Below, piece by piece: positions 1 to 7,720 of a DNA stretch of 14,158 nucleotides. Each line of letters begins with the position of its first letter. The first letter of the stretch is position 1. The notes below the pieces were generated by a model. The model saw nothing but the letters and a program-made list of their open reading frames with translations. It had not been told where the DNA came from and searched no databases. The translations under genes and the position numbers were made by a program. The stretch covers positions 1-14,158 of the forward strand of contig JAGBXG010000012.1 of NCBI GenBank assembly GCA_017629415.1. The letters run 5' to 3'. Origin of the DNA: Pseudomonadota bacterium. GTDB taxonomy: Bacteria; Myxococcota; Bradymonadia; UBA4248.

Positions 1-138
1 ACTCGTGAGGACATTAAAGCCAACCTTCAGGTAGATTTGATTCTCTTGCTGGATGAATTTGATTATCCTCCTGTTACTCTGGATGATGTCTATAAGGAAG
101 TTCTGGAGCAGGCAGAAAACTTTAAGAAATACGCTTGA
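1..138 (+). CDS. hsdR: Type I restriction endonuclease subunit R (HsdR), C-terminal end only
   Basis: Only the last 45 codons and the TGA stop (136-138) lie in the window. The visible peptide contains DLILLLDEFDYPP followed by DVYKEVLEQAENFKKYA. The pattern of an 'xYPP' turn, then 'VYKxVxEQAENFKK', is what I know from the C-terminal helical domain of type I restriction R subunits. That domain follows the nuclease and translocase domains and docks the subunit onto the methyltransferase core. In the intact enzyme this subunit translocates and cuts unmethylated foreign DNA. The gene stops 52 bases before hamA in the same direction, so the two may be cotranscribed within a defence island. The identification rests on a short tail, so the class of R subunit cannot be decided here. 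Confidence 0.72.
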   Translation, partial: TREDIKANLQVDLILLLDEFDYPPVTLDDVYKEVLEQAENFKKYA

Positions 139-190
139 TCAATCTCATCGTGATTGGCTGAAAACGCAGAAAAAGACTGGGAGGTAGAGT

Positions 191-1012
191 ATGTATTTGA
201 TACCAGGTGTAGTAAAGGAAGATTATTCTGATTATGTACTCTACTTCGTAGAGAACCTATCAGATGAGTTGAAACAAGAAATTCGCAATAGATTGGTTGC
301 CGTTTGCCATGGAGCGGATCAGGCTCAATCATCGCTCAAAATTTTTTCCTATAAGGAAACGGTGAAAGAGTTTGTAAAAAGGTACAAAACAAATAAAGAT
401 GCTTCCGAAGACCGTAAAAAGGGTATGATTGGTGAATTGCTCGTACATGTCGTTTTGGAGCTCGAAGGACGATTTACTACAGCATCCCCATTTTTCAATA
501 TGGAGGAGCGTAGTTTCAAAAAAGGGTATGATGTTGCTCTGTTTGAAACTGTAACCAATGAATTATGGATAGCAGAAGTTAAATCCGGAGCAATCCAAAA
601 AGGACAGAAAAATGCATCGTCTGCTGCGGTTGGACTGATAAACACTGCGAAAAATGATCTGAAAACACGTTTGAATGATTCTAATACCAGCCTATGGTTA
701 AATGCATTGAATGCCGCCAAAATCTCGATGAGTGATAGCAACCACCAAAAAGATGCGGTGATGAAGCTTTTAGGCCAATGTGCAGATGATGCAGTTGATG
801 GTAATAATTCGAGTGATTCGTTTAATGTTGTCCTATCAGCAACCCTTTTCCACCCCATGTCTGAACACATGGAAGCAGTAAAGGTTAGGCAAAAACATAC
901 AAAGGTTGTTAAAGAAGGGCTCTTCAAAAAAGTGTTTATTATGGCAATTCAAAAAGAGACCTTCGATGCTGTTTATGATTTCCTGGAAAGTGAGGCAAAT
1001 GATGAAGTATGA
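191..1012 (+). CDS. hamA: Hachiman anti-phage protein HamA (DUF1837, PD-(D/E)XK nuclease-like)
   Basis: This 273-residue protein has the shape of the DUF1837 family, the nuclease half of the Hachiman defence system. From the sequence: RKKGMIGELLVH lies at residues 75-86, KGYDVALF at 111-118 and ELWIAEVKSGA at 124-134. E82, D114, E129 and K131 therefore fit a D...ExK nuclease core with a preceding helix glutamate. Family knowledge: HamA associates with the helicase HamB and degrades DNA when the complex is activated. The start is supported by GGGAGG at 178-183, seven bases before the ATG. The last codons overlap hamB by 14 bases, which indicates translational coupling. It sits directly behind hsdR. 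Sequence similarity to DUF1837 is judged by eye. The helicase partner and the catalytic spacing are the strongest support. Confidence 0.8.
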   Translation: MYLIPGVVKEDYSDYVLYFVENLSDELKQEIRNRLVAVCHGADQAQSSLKIFSYKETVKEFVKRYKTNKDASEDRKKGMIGELLVHVVLELEGRFTTASPFFNMEERSFKKGYDVALFETVTNELWIAEVKSGAIQKGQKNASSAAVGLINTAKNDLKTRLNDSNTSLWLNALNAAKISMSDSNHQKDAVMKLLGQCADDAVDGNNSSDSFNVVLSATLFHPMSEHMEAVKVRQKHTKVVKEGLFKKVFIMAIQKETFDAVYDFLESEANDEV

Positions 1013-3443
1013 TTTAACTCTTGCGAAAATCAGAAATACCGATTTTGCTTCGCTCTATGATCGATTTATCGTTGGTGAAAAATTGAGCCAAAAGCAATAT
1101 GAAATTTTGTTGGCAATCGCCATTTGTTTTACAAATGCAGATGACACCAACGTACAACAATTGGGTTATCGTATTGTGGTTGAATATTGCAATCAGACTA
1201 ATGATTACATCCCTCTTTATGAAATAGCTGTCAATAAAGGCCTATATCCTGTCAGCAAATTTATTGAACAGCATTACATTGATGATTCCAAGAGGAATTT
1301 TTTCACTGAATGGAACGATGCATTTACGGAGCAGTACATATCCGGTGAGATATGCCGAAGTGAACAACAAAATACATTGGTTCATTTTTTTGAAAGTAAA
1401 AAAGATGATACAGTTTCCGTTATTGCACCGACATCATACGGAAAATCTGAGCTTATTCTATCGGCGGTAAAAGAATATGCAGGTAAAAAAATCTGTGTAT
1501 TAACGTCCACCAAAGCGCTTCTTATACAAACAAAGAAAAGGGTTCAGCAAATCAGTAAGGGTATATTTCCTAAAATTGTGGTTCATCCGGAAATGTACAA
1601 TCCCAATGATTCATCTTGTCTTGCTGTATTGACACAAGAAAGATTATTAAGAATATTCAAGAAGGATACGCAACTTTCCTTTGATTGCATTATTGTGGAT
1701 GAAGCACATGAGATGCTGGAGGATGATAGCAGAAGTCGAACCTTGGCTAATGTTATAATTGTTGCACAGAAAAGAAATCCAGAAGTAGCTTTTAAGTTTT
1801 TGACCCCGTTCCTTGCTGACAGTACAAATCTTAAAGCAAGGTATACAACCTATGACATTGAAGGTTTCAAAGTTAGTGAATACATAAAAACTGAAAAGTA
1901 TTTTTTGTATGATCTAAGAAATCATAATGGGCTGAAACTGTACGATCAATTTCTCAACAAATATCTTCCGATATCCGACAACAGAACCCTTAGGTTTGAG
2001 GAGGATGTAGTCAAAGCATATAGTGCAGGTAAAAATATCATTTATTTAAACAAACCGACGGATATTGAAAAATTTGCGTTAGCTTTAGCTGATGTATTGC
2101 CTGAAGTTGATTCAGAATTGATTCAAACTGCTTGTGATAATATTTCGGAATATTTGCAACCGCAATATAATTTGCTGACTTGTTTACGTAAAGGAATTAT
2201 CTATCATCATGGCAGCGTACCAGATGCGATAAGAATCTACATAGAAGACCTTTACAAAAAAGATGATGCTGTAAGATATGTCATTACCAGTTCTACATTG
2301 TTGTCGGGTGTAAATCTCCCTGTTGAGAGAATGTTTATTTTGGATAATAAACGAGGTAGGTCTAATCTGAGTCACGATTCGTTTAAGAATCTTGTAGGAC
2401 GTGTATGCAGATTCAGCGAAATATTCAATGATGAAACTGGTAACTTATATCGTTTGGAGCCACAGATATATCTTGTATTTGGAGAGTATTTTGCACAAAA
2501 TGCAAATTGCGAAAGCTTTCTGCGTAATGTTGCAAAAGTAGAACAAAACTATAAAGATACGGTTGATAATGTCCTTCTTAGCGAAGCAAAGATTACACCT
2601 GATAACGAAGAAAACCTCCGCCATGCATCGGAATTCATAGAGAACTACGAAAACGGAGTTGTCGAAGATTATCAAGAGAGATACACAAGTACTGTTGCTG
2701 GAAAAGCCTGTATAATGAACGGCATAACTGAGTTTGATGTTTTTGCACATGAAGTGACCATTCAGCAACAAGTCGATGCATATCAGGATGAGAGTTTAAA
2801 AATCAGCGATTCAAATACATTGTTGGAAACGATCAATGAACTATTCATTCAACACCTTCCCGACAATGGAGCTGAGAGTCTTAAGCGTCTTGAGAATAAG
2901 GAGGCTCGGAATTTCTATTCCATGATGTTTGAGTGGCGTGTGAAAAATAAGTCTTACGCTGAAATGATTAGTTTGTTTGTAGGTTACTGGCATCAGTTAT
3001 ATAAAAAAGACAGGAATGTTATGGTGTATGTTGGAAAATGGGGTGATGTTAAGCGTCCAGGCAGCAACGTTGCACGATATACCAAGTTCGTCGGAAAGAC
3101 TCGTACACAAGTAGTCAATCTGGCAATTGTTCGCATAAAAGAGGAACAAGATTTTATTGATAATACTTTGATCAAATATGTTGAAGTTCTCCATGATCTC
3201 GATTTAATCGAAGACGGATTTTATGCTCAGATTAAATATGGCACAGATGACGACCGTACAATTTGCTTGATAAAAAATGGATTGTCATTGAGTTCTGCCA
3301 TGTTGTTAATAAAAAAATACGGAGATCATCTTCGGATTGACGTTCCAGCAAGTACAGTAGTATATGGTGAGAATCTCGTAGCAGAAATGATGAAAGCAGA
3401 AGAAAATCAAATTCAGATTTACGAGGTTCAAAGCTGTATGTAA
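999..3443 (+). CDS. hamB: Hachiman anti-phage helicase HamB (SF2 DEAD/DEAH-box)
   Basis: This is an 814-residue superfamily 2 helicase. Motif I is APTSYGKSE (Walker A, around residues 144-152), Ia is VLTSTKALLIQ, motif II is VDEAHEML with DEAH at 234-237, motif V is SSTLLSGVNLP near 430-440 and motif VI is NLVGRVCR at 464-471. N replaces the usual Q of QxxGRxxR, as in some Ski2-like helicases. About 340 residues follow the helicase core and are not recognisable from sequence. HamB is the DNA-sensing motor that holds and licenses HamA. I place the start at ATG 999 (MMKYDLTL), within the hamA end and behind GTGAGG at 990-995. A longer frame from 906 would run deep into hamA and is unlikely. ATG 1002 is an alternative. 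The gene ends 22 bases before a strong terminator. Confidence 0.82.
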   Translation: MMKYDLTLAKIRNTDFASLYDRFIVGEKLSQKQYEILLAIAICFTNADDTNVQQLGYRIVVEYCNQTNDYIPLYEIAVNKGLYPVSKFIEQHYIDDSKRNFFTEWNDAFTEQYISGEICRSEQQNTLVHFFESKKDDTVSVIAPTSYGKSELILSAVKEYAGKKICVLTSTKALLIQTKKRVQQISKGIFPKIVVHPEMYNPNDSSCLAVLTQERLLRIFKKDTQLSFDCIIVDEAHEMLEDDSRSRTLANVIIVAQKRNPEVAFKFLTPFLADSTNLKARYTTYDIEGFKVSEYIKTEKYFLYDLRNHNGLKLYDQFLNKYLPISDNRTLRFEEDVVKAYSAGKNIIYLNKPTDIEKFALALADVLPEVDSELIQTACDNISEYLQPQYNLLTCLRKGIIYHHGSVPDAIRIYIEDLYKKDDAVRYVITSSTLLSGVNLPVERMFILDNKRGRSNLSHDSFKNLVGRVCRFSEIFNDETGNLYRLEPQIYLVFGEYFAQNANCESFLRNVAKVEQNYKDTVDNVLLSEAKITPDNEENLRHASEFIENYENGVVEDYQERYTSTVAGKACIMNGITEFDVFAHEVTIQQQVDAYQDESLKISDSNTLLETINELFIQHLPDNGAESLKRLENKEARNFYSMMFEWRVKNKSYAEMISLFVGYWHQLYKKDRNVMVYVGKWGDVKRPGSNVARYTKFVGKTRTQVVNLAIVRIKEEQDFIDNTLIKYVEVLHDLDLIEDGFYAQIKYGTDDDRTICLIKNGLSLSSAMLLIKKYGDHLRIDVPASTVVYGENLVAEMMKAEENQIQIYEVQSCM

Positions 3444-3465
3444 ATCAAAAGAATTAGAATACATA

Positions 3466-3526
3466 AAAAGGAACACGCATTGTTAACTATGATGGTTGAA
3501 CAGGGTGTTCCTTTTGCTTTTGTTTT
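3466..3526 (+). terminator. Rho-independent terminator of the Hachiman operon
   Basis: A perfect 11-bp stem pairs AAAAGGAACAC (3466-3476) with GTGTTCCTTTT (3505-3515). An inner, bulged pairing joins TGTTAAC (3481-3487) to GTTGAACA (3495-3502). The T-rich tail GCTTTTGTTTT follows at 3516-3526. It begins 22 bases after the hamB stop, so it most likely ends the hsdR-hamAB transcript. The loop is longer than in textbook terminators. Confidence 0.75.
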
Positions 3527-3611
3527 AAACATTTGCCTTATCGTAACAGATTCCTTGCATGTGAAAATGAAGTCCCATTGCTCTGGTCGCAAATCTGTAT
3601 TTCTTCACATC

Positions 3612-4037
3612 ACTTCGGTCCAAGTTGGTCTGAAGTTAAAGAACAACTTCCCGACAAGTTGTCGGAAAGTGAAATCCCCGCCAACTCGTCGAGAATAAAA
3701 AATAACTTCTGGACAAATCGTACAGAAACTATTTGGGAAACTATCGTTTCTGACTTCGTGCCACGATTGTATGAGGTGACTTCTCGCCAACTTGGCGAGA
3801 GGTGAGCTATCTGGTATTTCACTTGTTCCCGATTTGGGAACAAGTCTGATCGAATGATTTTTTCCAAAACCACTTGTACCCAAGTTGGGCATAAATTCAA
3901 AAATGGGAAAAGAGGATTTCGGCTTGTGGACGAATTGGCCACAGGTGGCATAGCGGAATTATTCCCAAGTTGGAAATAATTTGCCTATCATTTTATGCTT
4001 TCACAAATTGGCAAGCAGTGCAAACCTGTACAGGTTT
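3612..4037. repeat. Array of about twelve diverged, covarying 25-base hairpins
   Basis: Thirteen inverted repeats follow one another with centres at about 3624, 3658, 3685, 3717, 3743, 3765, 3791, 3833, 3884, 3934, 3969, 4007 and 4029. The typical unit is a 10-base left arm, a 5-base centre (AAGTT in four units; AACTT, GATTT, GAATT and similar in others) and a 10-base right arm. Left arms include ACTTCCCGAC (3646), ACTTCTCGCC (3779), ACTTGTTCCC (3821), ACTTGTACCC (3872) and AATTATTCCC (3957). Each right arm carries the matching complement. The units at 3779-3803 and 3821-3845 pair 10 of 10 (one G-U), the units at 3612, 3646, 3922 and 3957 pair 9 of 10, and the unit at 3872 pairs 8 of 10. Units 3685 and 4007 are weakly paired. 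The last (4022-4037) is a perfect 16-bp palindrome. Function is unknown. The spacing is irregular and no unit is an exact copy of another. Confidence 0.7.
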
Positions 4038-4040
4038 ACT

Positions 4041-4160
4041 CATTTTCGAAAAATCACCTTCGGATGTTTTTTCAAAAATTGCTCGTTGGGGCAACATCCC
4101 CCAATCCCCTTCGAACATCATCTTCGATGATGGCTGCTCGTTCATTCTGAACGTTTTCAT
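4041..4160. other. Gene-free stretch with clustered stem-loops
   Basis: I see no gene here, but several inverted repeats. GAAAAA (4048-4053) pairs with TTTTTTC (4067-4073) around a CC-TTC-GG tip and ends in a T run, so it resembles a terminator. GGATGTT (4062-4068) is matched by AACATCC (4093-4099). TTGGGG (4086-4091) pairs with CCCCAA (4099-4104). CATCATC (4116-4122) pairs perfectly with GATGATG (4126-4132). CGTTC (4139-4143) pairs with GAACG (4149-4153) before TTTT. The repeats compete for pairing, so alternative folds are possible. This block continues the hairpin-rich region but does not share its AAGTT centres. Confidence 0.5.
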
Positions 4161-4258
4161 AAAAGTGACTTACACATGATTTTGTTATCAGAGATACGGT
4201 GAGTGTCGGGCAAAATGGCGGACGTGACGGTTCGTGTCTATCATTTTGACAGTTTGCG

Positions 4259-4300
4259 TGATATAATTCTCGATGAAAAATAGACTTACCGGAATGGTAA
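4259..4300 (+). promoter_or_regulatory. Extended -10 promoter with a nearby inverted repeat, before the broken XRE gene
   Basis: TGATATAAT at 4259-4267 is a perfect extended -10 element. A TTGACA lies at 4246-4251, but only 10 bases separate it from the -10, too close to act as the -35 for it. Just downstream, TTACC (4286-4290) and GGTAA (4296-4300) form an inverted repeat with a 5-base centre. This is a plausible operator, though the hairpin could equally be part of a leader. The ATG of the truncated regulator is at 4322. No clear Shine-Dalgarno sequence is visible before it. Confidence 0.5.
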
Positions 4301-4321
4301 TCATGAAAAGAGCGTTTAACT

Positions 4322-4501
4322 ATGGAGTTTAATGAGAAGTTACAAGAACTGAGAAAACAGAAAGGACTTACCCAGGAAGACCTGGCAGAGATACTTTTCG
4401 TATCTCGAACGGCTGTGTCGAAGTGGGAGTTTGGGGGCCTCCCCTCATTCCACGTTCCCAATCAATTAGCAGATCATAAGTGTTTTTTGACGTCATATTG
4501 A
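4322..4501 (+). pseudogene. Truncated XRE-family HTH transcriptional regulator (N-terminal fragment)
   Basis: The frame opens with MEFNEKLQELRKQKGLTQED and continues to an HTH ending VSRTAVSKWE at residue 36. This is the classic Cro/C1 helix-turn-helix (LTQEDLAEIL plus VSRTAVSKWE). In intact relatives SKWE is followed by a glycine and a conserved stretch. Here residues 37-59 (FGGLP...) match nothing I recognise and a TGA follows at 4499-4501. The fragment therefore has a nearly complete DNA-binding domain and no C-terminal domain. The style is that of Firmicutes regulators that control transporters or stress genes. Base composition changes near 4430, so the break probably marks a recombination border. 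A 59-residue HTH peptide could still be made and bind DNA, but a dead remnant is more likely. Confidence 0.65.
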
Positions 4502-4546
4502 TGTCATTTCGAGGAAACAAGGCGCAACAGGGCGAGCAAAAACGTT

Positions 4547-7500
4547 CTACTTTCGATATACAAAGATTGTTTCGTAAGCTTCGCTTTTGTTTTTATCGCG
4601 TACATATAAATTGATGCGATTCAACCCGGGATTAAGCGGAATTTCTGTATCGATATGATCTGATTCATGAGAAAGCGGTGCATATGCGACTTTTTCATAA
4701 TGATAGATGTGATCGATTTCAGACGAAACATAGGCATAGTAATCGAGAAGCGGTGCAAATGCCGTGACATCAGCTTTTAAGCGTATGGTGGGTTGATCCG
4801 TGACATGCGCCATCTGATCCAGTTTAATGCGTGGAATGGTCGCAATCATTTTAGGTTCCAGAACAGACATGGCTGCATTGTCTGAGGGCACCAGTTGAGG
4901 TGAAGCCATCCATCCCAAAACGGGACCGGCAGAAATGTGGGTATAGCCGGCAAACGTGGCATCTTGCATGACGACTGTGCCCGCCGGAAGTTTGGTTAAG
5001 CTGTTTGAAGACGATAGAGGCGAAACGTGAAGGGGTGTTTCCGATTTGATCGTCATCAATCCAGAAACTTTTTTGGCTTTTTCTTGTTTGATATCGTCAG
5101 ATTTTGATGTTTTGAAGGCAATTTTTTCAACGAGTACTTGAGTTGAGCTTTTGTCATAAACGTGAAGCTCAAGCTGAATATCGCGGCTGCCTACAGTTGT
5201 CGTTTGAAATTTAAAATCTCGATGCGTCGTTGTGCCTGTAGGCAAGGCTTCGGTTTCCGCGCGAGCATCGAGAAGTTTGATTTCGGGGGCTTTGTTTTTC
5301 AAATAGACGAGCGGTTTTTCTGCGGTACCGGCACCATCGTTACTGACCCAAATGCGCATGGTTACGGTTTCATGATCATCTAAGAGCCCGTTGCCTGGAC
5401 TTCCATCAGGACTGCTGTCAATGATGGCATAATGAATGGTAAATGCCGGCTGCGGTCTTGCCACCGTCTCGAGATAGACAACGGATTCGGCGGTTTTTTT
5501 CTCAGGAATTGGCGTGCCATCATCCAGATAGAGTCCAAGTGTGACATTATCGACTCGCGAGGCTTGAGCACGGTTTGTCTTGATACGATACTGACGTGTG
5601 ACGGATTGACCTGGTTCGATGCGGCCAAAAATCAGTTCCTTGTCGTTGGCTCTGCTCAGACTGGATTCAAGGCGGCCGGCAACCCGGCATACCGGTGATG
5701 CACCATTGTTTGTGGCCGTTGCCTGCAAAATGATTTCATCTCCTGAAATCACCTGATTTTCTGGTTTATCGGAGGTCAAAATGGCAGAAATATGAGGTGT
5801 TTCGGTGTTTTCACACGGTGTCCAGTCGATGCCAAGTCCTTTCAGGGCTTCGACAAGAGCGGTATCTTCTTCTGCCTGCAAAGAATCGGCACCGGTCATA
5901 AACTTTTCGACCATTTCTTTGCGGTTATAAACATTTCCGATGCGTTTGAGAATATCCCGTGCCAATCGAACCTGGGGATCATCTACAGGACGATTGGTTT
6001 TGGATTTGGTCTTGATAATGCGTTCAATATCTTCCAACGTAAGGATGGAATCTTCATCCAACTCATCTTCAATATTTCCTTCATAACGTTTGGATAAATA
6101 ACGTAATTGATAAGCCGGTTTTTGGTCTTTATAAGCACTTTCGTGGTTCAGATGTCCGCCCAAAGATTCTTCGCGGCGTTCCCAGGGTTTCGGATAGAGA
6201 TCGATATCGTCTTGAATGGCACGTTGTGGCACCAAACGGATATCGGGTACAATACCGACTGACTGAATCGAGCGGTTACCTGGGGTTAAATATTGGCCAA
6301 TGGTCAATTTAAGTGCCGATTTATCGGGGAGTTCATAAAGAACCTGGACGCTTCCCTTACCGAAGCTGGTATCGCCAATCACGATGGCGCGGTCATTATT
6401 TTTCAAGGCACCGGCGACGATTTCAGAGGCTGAAGCAGAAGAAGAATCCATCAATATGGCAATGGGATAAGTTTCCTGAGTCGTTTCATGTTTGGCATTT
6501 CGAGGCTTTTGAAGCAGATCATTGGCTCCGACTGTTGTCACAATGGTGCCTTCATCCAAAAAGTTATCTGCGATCATCACGGCTTGATCGAGCAAACCGC
6601 CAGGATTTCCGCGCAAATCCAGCACAAGTCCCTCAATCTTTCCCATTTCAGATTTCATTTTGTCCAAGGTTCGAAGCATTTCAGACTGTGAATTGCCTTG
6701 GAAACTTTTTAATTTGATATAAACGAGATTGTCGCCGAGTTTATCGGCTTCAAGGCTGGGAATAGAAATTTCAGCGCGCACGACATCAATGGTCTTTGCT
6801 TCTTTCCATCCTTTCCGCATCACGGTCAGTCGCACGGTTGTATCCGGTTCGCCTTTGAGGAGATCCACGGCTTCGGAAACATTCATATTTAACGTCGGCG
6901 TACCGTCAATGGTCAGAATTTGATCGCCTTCCTGCAAGCCAGCTTTTTTGGCTGGCACATCGCCTTCGATGGGTTCAACGACAATGAGCACACCATCGAT
7001 CATGCGCACCACAATTCCGAGACCTCCGAATTTTCCTCGGTTGCCTTCCATCATGCTGCGATAAACTTCGGGAGATAGAATTAAACTGTGTGGATCTAAC
7101 GCACCAAGCATGCCGTTTATCGCATCGTATTCTAATTCGCGAGGATTGGCATCTTTGGGCAAATATTCTTGAATAAACGCCAAAATACTGCGCAATCTGA
7201 GGCTCATTTCCCAGAGATTATTGAGATTATCGAGGGCGAATGTGCGCGATTGTCCGGCGATATTGACGGTGACTTGGGTGGGCTTTTCTTTGACTTTGCG
7301 ATCAAAAACGAGCAGCAATTCGGGGATGCTTTTCTGCAAACTGTCCAGCGTCATTGCAATCATGACAGAAGGCTCAAGCCTGGAGGCATCGACATAATTC
7401 TGCTGAAGCTGCAACAACACACGATTGAAAACCTGCAGCGAAGCAATATCGTGATATTCATCGACCTTGGGCTGTGCCATCAACTCGGCACCGCGCCATT

Positions 7501-7600
7501 CAAAGGCATAGCGTCCATCGCGTTCAACGACAGACATGACCAAACCGGCGGCCAAAATCGCCCCGGTGATTCCCCAATATATGATGCGTTTACGGCTCAA
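4547..7600 (-). CDS. Long S41-family (C-terminal processing) serine peptidase with PDZ domain and C-terminal extensions
   Basis: This 1017-residue protein has an N-terminal membrane anchor or signal (residues 6-24). A helical region leads to a PDZ domain at about 187-265 (KFGGLGIVV, AGLQEGDQILTIDG). The S41 protease core follows: LVLDLRGNPGGLLDQA at 325-340, SSSASASEIV with catalytic S390, and GDTSFGKGSVQ with catalytic K415. The 25-residue S-K spacing matches that of Tsp and CtpA. The rest is unusual for CtpA, which is near 400-450 residues. Two beta-rich segments (about 602-712 and 718-830) contain an acidic, calcium-site-like DSSPDGSPGNGLLDDHE at 728-744. An SH3-like stretch (850-905) and a final beta domain follow. 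I recall proteins of this length in Myxococcota (the MXAN_5808 family of serine peptidases). It should act in the periplasm on envelope or secreted proteins. The start is TTG, chosen because a perfect Shine-Dalgarno sequence precedes it. It converges on the defence island. Confidence 0.88.
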   Translation of the reverse strand: MSRKRIIYWGITGAILAAGLVMSVVERDGRYAFEWRGAELMAQPKVDEYHDIASLQVFNRVLLQLQQNYVDASRLEPSVMIAMTLDSLQKSIPELLLVFDRKVKEKPTQVTVNIAGQSRTFALDNLNNLWEMSLRLRSILAFIQEYLPKDANPRELEYDAINGMLGALDPHSLILSPEVYRSMMEGNRGKFGGLGIVVRMIDGVLIVVEPIEGDVPAKKAGLQEGDQILTIDGTPTLNMNVSEAVDLLKGEPDTTVRLTVMRKGWKEAKTIDVVRAEISIPSLEADKLGDNLVYIKLKSFQGNSQSEMLRTLDKMKSEMGKIEGLVLDLRGNPGGLLDQAVMIADNFLDEGTIVTTVGANDLLQKPRNAKHETTQETYPIAILMDSSSASASEIVAGALKNNDRAIVIGDTSFGKGSVQVLYELPDKSALKLTIGQYLTPGNRSIQSVGIVPDIRLVPQRAIQDDIDLYPKPWERREESLGGHLNHESAYKDQKPAYQLRYLSKRYEGNIEDELDEDSILTLEDIERIIKTKSKTNRPVDDPQVRLARDILKRIGNVYNRKEMVEKFMTGADSLQAEEDTALVEALKGLGIDWTPCENTETPHISAILTSDKPENQVISGDEIILQATATNNGASPVCRVAGRLESSLSRANDKELIFGRIEPGQSVTRQYRIKTNRAQASRVDNVTLGLYLDDGTPIPEKKTAESVVYLETVARPQPAFTIHYAIIDSSPDGSPGNGLLDDHETVTMRIWVSNDGAGTAEKPLVYLKNKAPEIKLLDARAETEALPTGTTTHRDFKFQTTTVGSRDIQLELHVYDKSSTQVLVEKIAFKTSKSDDIKQEKAKKVSGLMTIKSETPLHVSPLSSSNSLTKLPAGTVVMQDATFAGYTHISAGPVLGWMASPQLVPSDNAAMSVLEPKMIATIPRIKLDQMAHVTDQPTIRLKADVTAFAPLLDYYAYVSSEIDHIYHYEKVAYAPLSHESDHIDTEIPLNPGLNRINLYVRDKNKSEAYETIFVYRK

Positions 7601-7607
7601 AATAGCT

Positions 7608-7613
7608 CCTCCT
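7608..7613 (-). promoter_or_regulatory. Shine-Dalgarno sequence that fixes the TTG start of the S41 peptidase
   Basis: On the minus strand AAGGAGGAGC precedes TTG, with AGGAGG seven bases from the start codon. No ATG in frame lies near it, so translation from TTG at 7600-7598 is well supported. Use of TTG with a strong site may limit expression. Confidence 0.8.
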
Positions 7614-7720
7614 TGAAACCTTAAGGCACATGCTGACGCTTTATTAACATGAATTCATCCTTTTGGCATTTCCAACAGAGGCAACCTTTTTAAGAAATCT
7701 GAGAAGGGGGACTTTTGAGG

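Noticed and set aside
349..927. 192-residue minus-strand frame
   Set aside because: It lies wholly opposite hamA, which has clear nuclease motifs.
906..998. Upstream extension of HamB to 906
   Set aside because: It would overlap hamA by over 100 bases, and a ribosome site lies just before ATG 999.
3533..3951. Overlapping open frames on both strands (90 and 113 residues) across the hairpin array
   Set aside because: They stay open on both strands because the sequence is palindromic; there is no ribosome site or recognisable domain. Decayed repeat-protein coding remains a minor alternative.
3612..4037. CRISPR array
   Set aside because: No two units are identical, spacers are absent or very short, and each unit is its own dyad.
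4072..4461. 129-residue minus-strand frame
   Set aside because: It runs antisense to the XRE fragment and through stem-loops, with no family resemblance.
4488..4506. TGACGTCA and TGATGTCA as a regulatory operator
   Set aside because: They lie downstream of two convergent genes, where an operator has no obvious promoter to act on.
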